DNA from: Rhizophlyctis rosea
Taxonomy: Eukaryota; Chytridiomycota; Chytridiomycetes; Rhizophlyctidales; Rhizophlyctidaceae
Reading direction: 5' to 3'
Assembly (NCBI GenBank): GCA_027596075.1
Contig: JADGJC010000410.1
Location: 1 to 30,666, forward strand
Length of the DNA: 30,666 nucleotides
Shown: piece after piece, positions 12,096-22,398 of the stretch
Position numbering within the stretch: position 1 is the first letter of the stretch
Layout of the letters: the number at the start of each line of letters is the position of its first letter
Notes under the pieces: generated by a model
The model's input: only the letters and a program-made list of their open reading frames with translations
Databases searched by the model: none
What the model was told of the DNA's origin: nothing
Position numbers and translations under genes: made by a program

Positions 12096-14149
12096 ACCGA
12101 ATGCTTCAGTGATGACTGATGACAACACGTCGCTGGCAGAGAACTCCTGATCTAAGCACATCCTGCTCTTTTCTCACTTGGATGTCTTCAAGGATTTTAG
12201 TCAATCGATTTGCGGTCTTGGGTTACACATTGCGCATAAGCAAATGGGGCAACGACCATATCAAATGTTGCGTGACGTCCGTTTTGTGATCAAATAACCG
12301 CAGGTTATGTTCGTCACCGCGTGGCAACAAGGTATCCGGCTTGAGCGCCTACACTTGTGAACCAACGACGGCATTGTTCGGGTGACTGTACAACCTAATA
12401 CACATGAGCTCAATGCAGTAAAGTGCAAAGGTGGGGTCTTGAGCCTGATCCATTTGCCGATTGGCTCGACAACACCAAATTTGGAGTGTTTCGAAGGCAA
12501 GCTCTGGATTCGGCGTAACCTTGGGTCAGTGGTGCAATCGTCCATTGCATCGATTCTGCACATTCGGTTCTTCGGTTCGAGTTCATTCCTTCCACTTCCA
12601 AGGTCTTGCACGTTTCGAATACCAGCTTGGATTTGAGAAGGGTGGCAATGCTCACTATGCTGGAGACCATATCATGCAAAAGTGCTTTCGATTGTTACAA
12701 GGCTTTACAATCTATCCTGAGCCTGCTCTGATCTTTCTTGTGCACTTATTAGAAGTGTGGAAGTGTTTGTGAGGGTACACCATGTATCTGGCAGGAGTGA
12801 CAGCAACTTGAGCGTGATGTCCCATCTTCCGATTCAACCGTTAGCAGCGGACCTCAAGAGAACATGTCCAAATTGGACTGAAATATATTTGCAGACATCG
12901 TTCCACTTGGAGGTTTATTCTTCATTGGCCTTCCATCAGTCATTTCTGTGCCCATTTGTCACATCCCTTTTTGCGTCAATGTACTCAATGTCATTCTGGT
13001 TGGATCATGCAGTTTCTGGCTAAGTGAGCTATCCCGACCCCGGGGATGTGGCGCAGCAACACGCTGATGAGTCGGTGATGACAGAGACTCAGGGAGTTGG
13101 TGGGTTAGTGTGCTGTGACTCTCATTTTTGACCAATCTGAACCAAGTCAAACGATTCGAGGTCAAGGCGCGCTTGTGAAAGCAGGTTGATTTTGTCACTC
13201 AGCTTGACTCACTACCTTTGAGGAAGCAAGCACGGAAAAGTCCGCTCTGGATAGAACGCTTTCACTCCGAGGTGGGGTCACCTCTTTGGCGGGGTGTCAT
13301 GGTCTGGCATCTTACACGGATTGAAGTGCAAGCTTGAGAGTGTGTGAGGAGATCAAACAAACTCAAGCAAACTGCTCAGTGACTAGCAACACAGCGTCCG
13401 CGGGAGATGGGCCAACGTCTGATACAATTTTGTTTCAAATGCCAGGTTGATGGGCACACCTTATCATGGTGGATGCGCAAGCTGGTCTCGGAATGTCTTT
13501 CAGGCGCAGTCCAAAAACCCACCAATACTCCATTGCGGACAAGTCTGGCAAATGCACATCTTCAGAGATTAGGGGTGACGTTGTGTTGTTGTTGCTTTGA
13601 CCGCTGTCCAACGTTCTTCTCCATTTGGATTGCATTTGCCGACTTATATGTGTTTGTGAAAAAACAAACTTAATCCGGTAGAGGCCGAGTCTTTGCATGA
13701 ATTTCGCGTTTTTGGATATTGACGCTCTGAGGTAGTGATGCCTCCACGCTAAACCTTCTGTGGTACCTTCTGCTTTCTGTTACTCCCTTGCAACTTGCAA
13801 CTGATTGAGATGTGTACGGGTACGAGGATCATAGACGTTGCGTGATAAACGTCCGTAATGCGAAAAAAGGAAAACCTAAAAAGTGATGTATAAAGTATGT
13901 CAGCCATGACCGTTCAAATCATGCACATCTCAGCAGGCCATATCATGTGAAGTTCAAACTTCCCGTTTTATTTTCTCCACTGTCGTGGCGACGGCTAATG
14001 AGATTATCATTTTGCATATACTTGTGTGTGGTCGCGACCGCCATGAAGGAGTGAATATCAAAATTACAGGAAACTTGCCTGCTTGTCCGAAAGGCGGAGT
14101 TGGGCTTTTCACACTCTGTTCGCGCATGTCGTTTAAAGCTTTCCTGTTT

Positions 14150-15900
14150 TGTGTAATTGATGGAGGCACCAAAGAATGAAGGTCCTTCCCCACCTAAACT
14201 CCCCTGAAACAGCAATGACGTCAACCCCATCTAAACTTCCCTTACAAACCTTCACGGCAATGCATCACACACATCACGCACCAATCCCATCCCTATTTGC
14301 TGTTCAGTTCATCCTTCCACCCAAGACGTGGCCTAAGTACAAAGGAAGTCCGGTCGTGTTTCTTGTTACAATGTACAAGGAAACAGAACGTCAATTTATC
14401 TCGCCACATCCAGGATGCAAAAAAAGAAAAAACGCGGAGGAAAATCCAGTATTGAACTGCAACTGCCTTACCCTCTCCTTCCCCTCGGAAGTGTCATGCC
14501 CAACAAATGTACCTGGTCAATACACAAACGGAAAGTTCCGGCCAACACGTCACCCGAAAAAAAAAAGCAGGATTCGACTAGGATATGTGTATACAACCAC
14601 ACTCCACACTATGTCGATCATCACAATCCAGCGCTTGGCCTTACACTCCACTCCACTCCCTGACACCCTTCCCCCTATTCCAAAGCAGCGCTGTAACGAG
14701 TCGTCGTAGACAACTAAGGTGCAGTGTCCGACCAGCACCCGACATTGTGTGCACTAAATGCCGTCTGTGCAATCGTTGACGGACAATTTCAAAAATATCC
14801 CGATGGTAACAGTGTCAAGGAATCGTAATCCTCGCCTTGCGTTTCTGGCAGCACAGGATGGAATATTCCCCGTTCGCGTTTGCGTTGAAGGGCAGCTTTG
14901 ACATTCACGTCTGCCACAAAGAGTCCATCCACAACGTCCCCATTCTTTTTTTCTTACAACTGCGTGTTGCACATTCCACCTCAACCTCAACAAAAACTCA
15001 TATCAAATATGCACACCTCCCTCCCAACTGGGGACACCGTCCAAGGCATTTTGTTCCGTACCAATATCATACGGCATCCAACATGCGTCCAGCCCAAGTT
15101 CGTGCCTCTACACCCATAGCAAATCCAGAGTCCAGCCTGAGCGAATCCATCTGACACTCATAGTCGGTAGCTATCACGCACCACAATCACATCCACTTGA
15201 TAATTGCCGCCGGCAATGCCCGGCACACGGGAATGTGATGGTGTCATGTCAATCACTTTTTCCACCAACGAAACGATTGTGCATCCAGTACGCCAGCTGA
15301 TAGCACTTGCCATCGTCAACATATGCCGATGTGCGTCATACCCCTCAACGCCCACATTCTGATTTTGTATTAAAAAAACAGAACGGGTCAAATTCGAGAC
15401 GAGAACCATGCCGACGCTCACCATGGATAGTTCCAAAGACGTTCTTCATCAGATTTCTCTTTAACAAATACCCACAAAGCACCTGCCAACGCACCGACAC
15501 TCTCTCGCATCACCGCCCCCCCGTAAATGCAAAGATTCGAGACAAGCTTCTAGATCAAATCTGTCACAAGATGAAAAATCCCCACCCAATCAAAATTGCG
15601 ATTCATCACCGCTCCTCATATGTGGAGCCCCCCCTTGTTCATCTTTCTGTGGAAGGGTGCTGGTGTGCGCAGAAGAGATATACATGTACTCCATTCGAAG
15701 CGGAAGGAGCCATGCCAGAACTGAGTAGTTACTACCATCGACGCCAATCAAGCACTTCATCCTCATTCCTCAGCATCCGTTTTAGCGTTTTCCCTCTTCA
15801 TGCGCCTGACCGGCATAAGCGCCTTATACAACACCTTCTTCCCTTCATGCAAGAGGCATTCAACGGGGTTGCTGTGGCCCCGCTGATATGGGCGTGAAGC
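14150..15900. other. Pyrimidine-rich tract with weak open frames
   Basis: The plus strand is rich in C and T, which by itself removes stop codons and leaves plus-strand open frames at 14,176-14,709 (177 codons) and 15,307-15,897 (196 codons). Neither translation shows a domain or a coherent composition. On the minus strand a frame ending at a TGA at 14,789-14,791 reads more like protein for about 50 residues ('VADVNVKAALQRKRERGIF', then 'HPVLPETQGEDYDS'). A second minus-strand segment lies at about 15,158-15,400 ('VPGIAGGNYQVDVIVV'). I could not join these with phase-consistent splice sites, so they may be exon relics or chance. Confidence 0.3.
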
Positions 15901-16201
15901 GCTTTTGAGCTGGTACAGTGATGAGAGGAATCGTTTCTGTTGCCTCAATCAGCACCTCTTTAGGCACTCATCCTAATGCTGGGGAGGCGATGATATGCAG
16001 CGCCTCGTGGTGAAGGAGCGCCAGTACCCAAAACAATTTGAACATTTTGGGGTAGAAAGATGAGCATTTAATTGTAGTAGATGTGGTGGCCCGGGACACT
16101 CATGCAGAATGTGCAGGGAATCAGTGTAGGGGGAGTGCGATGATTTTGAGTCTGTAACCGTACATGTGTGTGAACATGATTGTGTGCTCCGGGCATAATG
16201 G

Positions 16202-16315
16202 GATGAGGCTTACCCCAGACCAGCCCCCGGCCAAGCCCGCAGCTGACATAATCATCGGTGATATGGCTGATGGTTCAACCAGGAGTACCGGAGACTTCAA
16301 AATTTGTTTACCAAC
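16202..16315 (+). repeat. Dispersed repeat, copy A
   Basis: This block aligns with 22,293-22,398 on the opposite strand. They share an exact 17-bp core, GGTGATATGGCTGATGG, plus flanking similarity of about 75 percent (for example GAGGCTT... and TTTGTTTACCAA). An indel of about 15 bp separates the two. Both strands can be translated through the shared block with similar residues, so I cannot say which strand, if any, was coding. It is probably a fragment of an old transposon family. Confidence 0.6.
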
Positions 16316-17037
16316 TGAAAACAGTTTTCCGAAAAGGACAGTTTGCAAATTGGGGACGTAACTGGAATTTCCCCAGATACGTTTCTTCCAGCGAATGCGA
16401 TCCCCATTCACATTGCAGATATGAAGGGTTTCTATCAAGTAGACACTCCGTTGAATTTTTTTGCCGATATGTTGGAAATGACAAAAAGGAAACGGACGTC
16501 TGGTAGGGTCATCAAGTGGTGAACATATATGCTAATCGCACTGGTCGATCCTTGCATCACTGAATCGTACATGTTTTTTCGCATCTTGAAAGGCAATTGG
16601 ACTTGACGCATCCGTCGAGTCGATATTTCCAGTTGCTCATATTCGGGCAATATGTATGAGACAGGAATCGTCTCGCAATTGTTGTTGAAGATAACGCCCA
16701 TACCATTACTGTGCAAGTCACCGGGGCATTTTCCCCCAGGGAGTTCCTCTGTTCACGTGACCCTCAGGCAAGTATACAAAGCCCGCTTTCCTCGTTGTTT
16801 GTTTACTGTTCAGTGAGCAGATCAAGATATCCCGTAACAATACCAACAATAGTTACATGGCCGCAGATAACTAGGAAGCCACACACAGCACGTCTCCAAT
16901 TTGGAAGCTGGTAGCAGTGGGTGTACCTGCGGGGGTCAATGATAGCATGATTTCCCCCCTTGCTATCCTCCGTTATTGCTCAGTCCTCGCCTTCCTCTTC
17001 CTCATCCTTCCATGTTCATCTAGATAACGGTTTCCCA

Positions 17038-17043
17038 TATAAA
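17038..17043 (+). promoter_or_regulatory. Possible TATA box upstream of the large gene
   Basis: TATAAA follows a CT-rich stretch (about 16,965-17,020) and lies about 550 bp upstream of the chosen start codon at 17,595. The distance is long, and an upstream non-coding exon would be needed for it to be the core promoter. This is an inference only. Confidence 0.15.
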
Positions 17044-17594
17044 GTCGGCGATTAGCTAATGCCCAACCACGCTGAAACTTCCTTCATACATGCTGAGCTG
17101 TTGGAATTTTATAAATCACCGCCTGTGTACATAATGGAGATATGATCACACCGGCGGCCGATTGTGGACGCAAGCTTTGATTCTCGGAGCGGGATTCCTC
17201 CGACTCTCCGCTTGCCCTGTGGTACGAAAGATCGAGACACACAGCCACCCAACCTTCTCCGACATCCAACACGGAAGATGCACCCGGTCCGCCTGAATGC
17301 ATTCTCAAAAACCACAACGGCGCCGGACACAAAATGCAACAGGGAGACATGATCCGTTTGACTCGTTTGTGCCCTTTCCAGGGGGAACATTCCAAACCCA
17401 CCACATGCCACAAGCCAAGGTGTGACTTGACCTGGATGCTCACGTACTATACTACTGCACCCAACGCCAAAACGCTTTTGACTTCAAACCTTTGGACTTC
17501 CTCAAATGACCACCACCACCCACCAAGTCCGCTAGTCCATTTCATCACTCCCTCTTCAGAAGAAAATTACCCAAACAACATCGAACCCAAAAAA

Positions 17595-20500
17595 ATGACT
17601 TCCCCCGACCAAGACGACGCCATCCGCAACCTAACTTCCCAAAACCGCTTCGTAACACTATCCCTCGACGACTTTCGTGACATCCCCAGCATTCAAGCCA
17701 AAATCGAAAAATACGAGCAGTCCCTGGCCGCGTACGAGCTCGGTGTGTTGGCTGGTCACCCCTTCCTGGACACAGCTAAAGAATGTCTCGCCAATGCCAA
17801 GAAGACGTTTGAAGAAAAGTCATTGGCTGAGAATGCTGATGATATGATGAGGAAGGCTAAGAGCTTGTTGCGGTATTGTGATATGTCTATTCCTAATGTA
17901 CGTGTATTGCATGGATAGCTGGGGCTGGGGGGGCCGGGGTTGGAAGTTGGAGTTGGAAGTTGGAGTTGGAGGCGGGTTGGGGGCGGGTTGGGGTCGTTGA
18001 GTCTGAGAGTGTTGGTCGTGGGGATATATGAAGTTTGTGCACCTCTGAAGCAGATTCCACACGCTTTCTAAAATTTCTGCGGTTTCAACAGCAAATGGAC
18101 CGTGCGTCTCAACAACTCGCAGAAGCAACCGCAATCGCAACCACTTTGCAATCCGATCCTGCCTTCGCTTCCGTCCCTGCGGTTGCATCCTTTCTCCCGG
18201 ACTTTACTGTCCAACTCAAAGAGATGGACGTGCGCGTCAACGGCGCCGCTCTTATGGAGGAAGCTGACAGTTCCCTTCGCACCGCAAGGAGCCATCTGCG
18301 CTGGGTTGGATCTTACCTGGAGAGCAATGTAAGCAAGTCGTATTGCTTCTGGGCCCACCTTTACCGCGTACGACAGCATTCCACTCATTCTCGGACCTTA
18401 TTCCAGAACGCAGAACGTGCGGCAAAGTATCTCTCGGACGCCGTGGAGGCAGCGCAACCCCTCCGAGACCCAAAATTCGCCGGCTTGTCCAACGTGACGA
18501 CCTTCCTTCAAGAACTTTCTCTGAAGGAGACGGAATATGAACCAAAGATCGCAAAGGCGGCTCTGCAAGCCGAGTTTGACAGCGAGATCTGGTCGGCAAG
18601 ATCTCTTCAGCGGACGCTGGGTGAGTTGAGGAAGTGTGGTGTGAGAGGTCTTGCCATTGCATGTCGTCGACTCGCTAGCCTAGTTTGACTCATTGATTCA
18701 CCCTCTCTTCTACCCATAACAGACAACATGGACATTGGCTACCACGGTGAAGCGCAAGCTCGAAAAGCCATTGATGATATGAAGGCGAAGATCGCGGACT
18801 TCCAGGCTCGCTTTGCAAGTTTGGAGACTGCGATTGTGGAGATCGGCAAGTTCAGCGCTTCTGTGGAGAAAGTACAGAAGCTTCTTGGAGAGAAAGTGGA
18901 GGAGGTACCGCCTCCTACTGCCTCCATGCAGGCTTTTGAAGCTGCTTTGGCTGAACCCACACATTCGGACACTGTTTCGGTACAAGAGACCCCTGCCATT
19001 CATGTTGTCAACACCTCCAGCACCGCTCCCGCTACCACTTTGTCCACGACGCCGGCGCCCAAACCGGAAGCGATCCCTGCTGTGGACACTTCCACCAAAG
19101 AACCTACAGGAATGACAGTACAAGAAGCCGACGCCGCAGTCTACGCCTCCCGCAACGACCTCCGCTGGGCTGAACGCTTCCTAGAAGACAACCCCACCCG
19201 TGCGCTTGAATATCTCAAAAAAGCAAAGGCACCCATCACGGCCCTCCTCGCCAATACCGCAGGCGACGCATGGAAATCCGACGCCACCCTCGTTTCCTTC
19301 ATCGCCGAGTTCCCAGCCAAAGCGGCCGCCATTGAAGCTGCGGCGGGGGAGAAAGAGTTTGCAATGACATTTACGGAGGAAGAGAGGAAGGTTGAGATGT
19401 TTGAGAGGAATTTGAGGAATTGCTCGGATGAGTATGAGCTTGGACGGTATGGGGTTGATAAGTGTTTGGAGTATGTGGATAGGTGGAATAAGTTTGAGGA
19501 GGAGCTGCGGGGGAAGTATGGGGATGGGAGACGGGTGGTGGTTGATGCGCTTCAGAGGGGAAACAATGCTGTTGAAACTGCAATGAAGAAACTGGAGGTT
19601 TTCGCAAATAAGTGCATGGAAAAAGGTTTGAATTTCCGCATCTCCTAGCTGAAGTGTATCGTTGCACAGAAATCAAGCTGATTAAATCCTCCCTTCTACC
19701 ACCAGAGCGCGCAAAGGTCACAAAGCTCTCGTCGGATATTACTCAGTACGCATCCTCAATATCCGGCTCCATCCCAACCGCCTTATCCAACAATCACTGC
19801 ACTCAAAGTATCAGTACTGGCACCCCAACCGCCCAACCCTACGTCGTCTGTTCCCACCGCGGGTGCCAGAACTTTGTCCTTTGCGGATCTTGCTATGCCA
19901 ACCCAAAGTGCCATCGTGACGGGAGATGGAAGAGTCATCCGGTGGAAATTGCGTACAGGGTAGAGTACGGAGAGGTGGAATGCGATTGCGGGAAGAGCGG
20001 TTACGTGAGTATTGTCATTTTGCGGATCCCGTACTCCTAAGAAGTACATTATTGCAAATTGAAACTAATGATTCCGGATGTTCCCATTATTCGAAGTGCC
20101 ACGCCATGCCCAACCAACTCCTTAAGCCCGCTCCCCTTCCTCCGGCGACCGCCAACGCCGACCCCGAGCACCTCATCCTCGAGACCACCACCATCACCAG
20201 CATCCGCACCCTCACGGATCCAACCGCAGATCGGCCCGTGCAAACGTATGACACAACCAACCTCCGCATCCCGTTCGGTACGCGATTGGTGCTGCAACAA
20301 ATCAACGGGCTTGCCGAAGAGTACAATGAGTCCTTCAATGAGGCGCACACCGCTTTGCTTATTGCTGGGATGTCAACTGGAGAATGGATCAATTGGGATA
20401 ACGTTGCGAGCGAAGTAAATGATTGTTTGGGGAAGTTGGACCATGTGTTGTCGTATCGGTTCAGGAACATGGATGAAGGTTTGTATGCAGTGGGTGAAGT

Positions 20501-22110
20501 TTGGGCCCCTCCCGCAGTTTCATTGTTATTGACTCGCTTGCCCAAAGTCCTCTCAGAGCACCCACACTCGACCTTACAAGTCTTGACACAAACCCTCCAG
20601 TCCCGACTCCGCTCCCTCACCAAAAAGAAAAAGGTCCAATGGCCGGACCTTGTGCGTACCCTCTCCTCCGCCTCTTCAGTCACGTCCGCGCTCGCCCTAA
20701 TGCGCACATACGCGTCGGCAGCATCATCAAGCGACACGGTCGAGTCCCGATTCAACGGATACCTGGACGCCGTCCGGATTGGCAAGATCCGCGCTGACGA
20801 GCTTCAAAACGCCGAGGTTGACGCCTTGCAGCGCGAGCTTGTCCGAGAGCTGAAAAGAGCAACCGACGAGCTGGTGAAGCAGCAAGCCTCGCAGGCGTAT
20901 CCACAATGGGGTTTTTGGGCTATTGATCTCTTGGCGCGTGAAGTTGACCTCGGCCAGAACGATGCTGACGTCACAGCTTTGCGGAGATGGACGGAGGACC
21001 AAAAGGCGGAATGGGAGGAAAAGGAGAGAGTGAAGGAGGAAGAAAATGTGAAGAAGGCTGCCGAGTATGCCGTTGAAAGGGCCCAGGAGACTGCAGCGAT
21101 GGAGGAAAGGATGAGGATGCTGTGGAAGGAGCCCTACACGGGTGGTTCGGTGGTGCTTGACAGTGGAGAGCGATGGTTGTATGCTGCTGATGGTAGGCAT
21201 TTGCTCGCAACCTTCTCAAGTCCCCTTTTCACCAATGAAAAAATTGAATTGGAATAGTTACTCAACAAACATCCCCACTTTAGGAACATTCACGACGGAG
21301 ACCGGCACCATCTCCATTCATTTCTCCGGAGCCTACCTCTCTCCCATTCAAGGAATAACCAATTCCGGCTCTTGGACCGGAACCCGCCTTACGTGGAGCT
21401 CGAACGCCCGCGACATTCTCAATCTGACTTTCAACGAGACGGACGGGACGGTCCGGCCGACGTACACAGAGTCACTGGTCAATGCTTCGTGGAAGTGGGA
21501 TGGGACTGCGTTGGTGCCGTTGACAAGTGGAGGGGGATTCAGGGCGATGAGGGCCAGGGTCGAGGGGAGCGTTCCTGTTGTTCTGGTGGTCTTTGCATGC
21601 GTTGTGGAGTGGTTGAGGGGTATGTTGTCGCCGTCCCTCTGTGTAATATCATTTTTAGAGTGCGCCTGGACTAACTTTTGATCCCACTTTCCTCTCGCCG
21701 TTCTTCCACCCCTCCACCCAATTTGGTTCATTCGTACTTCTCTCTCCTCTTCCTGCCGTCATCTTCCCCTCTACTTGTTCTCCCCTCCTGCACACACCAA
21801 AACGATAACTCCTTCAGACATCCTGCCACGGCTGAACGGCACCCGCCTCTGCCGCAACCACCTCACTTCCCAATACACTCCGACTGAATCCCACCTCGGG
21901 CGGATGTGCACCTCCTGCAACGTGCACCCTAGCACGTGCGTAATATGCCAAGCCAAAATCAACTTTGCTCGCAACGCAGCGATGCGCTGCAAATACTGTC
22001 CGGACCGTTGCATGCGGTGCGGGGGGGTTGGCGCACTCGGTGCAGCGATATTGTGTGATGGGTGTGGAGGGGATTTCAAAGATGTTTGTGTGAATGTCGT
22101 CAGACTGTGA
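17595..22110 (+). CDS. Large multi-exon protein with helical repeats and C-terminal PHF5-like zinc-knuckle module
   Basis: Eight exons join in phase: 17595-17897, 18092-18328, 18407-18620, 18723-19625, 19670-20004, 20097-21192, 21284-21619, 21818-22110. This gives 3717 nt, 1238 residues. All introns are GT-AG, 44-198 bp; phases are 0, 0, 1, 1, 0, 1, 1. The ATG has A at -3 and precedes 'MTSPDQDD'. Residues about 25-550 are helical repeats with a recurring R-x-x-L-R-W/Y motif (ends near 94, 172, 250, 400, 484) and a Pro/Thr-rich linker near 330-385. A Cys/His cluster follows at 613-665, then a helical region with an E/K-rich coiled coil near 990-1020. Exon 7 is beta-rich and ends in a hydrophobic strip, 'VPVVLVVFACVVEWL'. 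Twelve cysteines at 1153-1232 resemble PHF5/Rds3. There is no signal peptide. I do not recognise the whole protein; a scaffold or RNA/protein-binding role is only a guess. The least certain junction is the 44-bp intron. Confidence 0.8.
17898..18091 (+). other. Intron 1, G-rich with tandem TTGGAAG/TTGGAG repeats
   Basis: The donor GTACGT follows the Asn-101 codon. The acceptor TTTCAACAG at 18,083-18,091 restores the frame in phase 0, with TTCTAAAAT as a possible branch site. Two nearer AG dinucleotides (ending 18,050 and 18,053) would break the frame. Positions 17,921-17,940 are runs of four, seven and four G on the sense strand, followed by two 13-bp TTGGAAGTTGGAG units and further G-rich repeats to about 17,994. 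Confidence 0.75.
18329..18406 (+). other. Intron 2, 78 bp and stop-free
   Basis: GTAAGC...TTCCAG in phase 0. Its length is a multiple of three and it lacks stops, so retention would insert 26 residues without breaking the frame. I call it an intron because removing it joins two helical repeat halves ('LESN' to 'NAERAAKYL') and it sits at the position equivalent to intron 1. Confidence 0.7.
19626..19669 (+). other. Intron 4, 44-bp micro-intron
   Basis: Without splicing, the frame stops at 19,648. The next exon (19,670-20,004) contains no methionine codon in frame, so it cannot start a separate protein. Donor GTTTGA is weak, acceptor TTGCACAG is good, and GCTGAAG is a possible branch. Phase 1 on both sides yields a smooth helical join ('ANKCMEK' to 'EIKLIKSS'). 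Confidence 0.6.
21818..22110 (+). other. Exon 8: PHF5/Rds3-like 12-cysteine module
   Basis: The order is one Cys (1153), then C-x2-C pairs at 1172/1175, 1182/1185, 1199/1202, 1206/1209 and 1221/1224, then one Cys (1232) and a short hydrophobic tail. From memory, PHF5A/Rds3 has the same order, with shared words such as 'GR-x-C-x2-C', 'CVIC', 'RC-x2-CGG-x-G' and a final Cys before a V-N-L-like end. PHF5 binds three zinc ions in a knotted fold inside the U2 snRNP SF3b complex. The exon has no upstream in-frame ATG, and its acceptor (CTCCTTCAG) matches the exon 7 donor in phase, so it belongs to the large gene. The normal PHF5 protein is about 110 residues, free-standing and very conserved; this is a divergent relative or convergent look-alike. 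Confidence 0.6.
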
Positions 22111-22292
22111 TTTAAGGAAGGCGCCGGACTCTGGTTTGGGTAGCGGCGCATGTGCTAGCAATGTTACAGTTTGATGCTGTTTGGTAACGTGATTATGACC
22201 TGATTGCTTTGAAGGAAACAAATGCTGAATGAGATGGAACGGATTGAAAATCAATGACACCCCCCTGTCAAACCCTTTGTTTCAAAAATGTC

Positions 22293-22398
22293 CTTGGTAA
22301 ACAAACTCCCAAGTACCCCTCGCCATCAGCCATATCACCAAAGATGACGTCACCTGCAGGCTTGACCAGAGGCTGGTGTCGGGCAAGCCTCCTCCGAT
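22293..22398 (-). repeat. Dispersed repeat, copy B
   Basis: Minus-strand counterpart of the block at 16,202-16,315, sharing the exact core GGTGATATGGCTGATGG. It lies 183 bp beyond the stop codon of the large gene. Confidence 0.6.

Larger units (their letters stand above)
8049..14150. other. Gene-free interval
   Basis: About 6.1 kb without a convincing coding region on either strand. Open frames are short and overlap in all frames as in random sequence. A small tandem duplication (9442-9499) and a GC-rich low-complexity patch (11,780-12,095) are the only structures I could pick out. Confidence 0.55.

Noticed and set aside
14176..14709. 177-codon plus-strand open frame
   Set aside because: It lies in C/T-rich DNA where stop codons are scarce; the translation is low in structure and shows no domain or splice context.
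15307..15897. 196-codon plus-strand open frame
   Set aside because: Same compositional explanation; no recognisable motif.
17334..17594. In-frame upstream extension of exon 1 of the large gene
   Set aside because: The ATG at 17,595 has a better context and starts the acidic, helix-prone sequence; the upstream 87 codons have an irregular composition typical of a 5' leader.
18728..19648. Exon 4 as a separate 306-residue gene
   Set aside because: The first Met lies just after a good intron acceptor in phase with exon 3, and exon 5, which has no Met, requires joining to exon 4.
20087..20785. 232-codon minus-strand open frame
   Set aside because: Antisense shadow of exon 6 of the large gene, which has phase-consistent splicing and better protein character.
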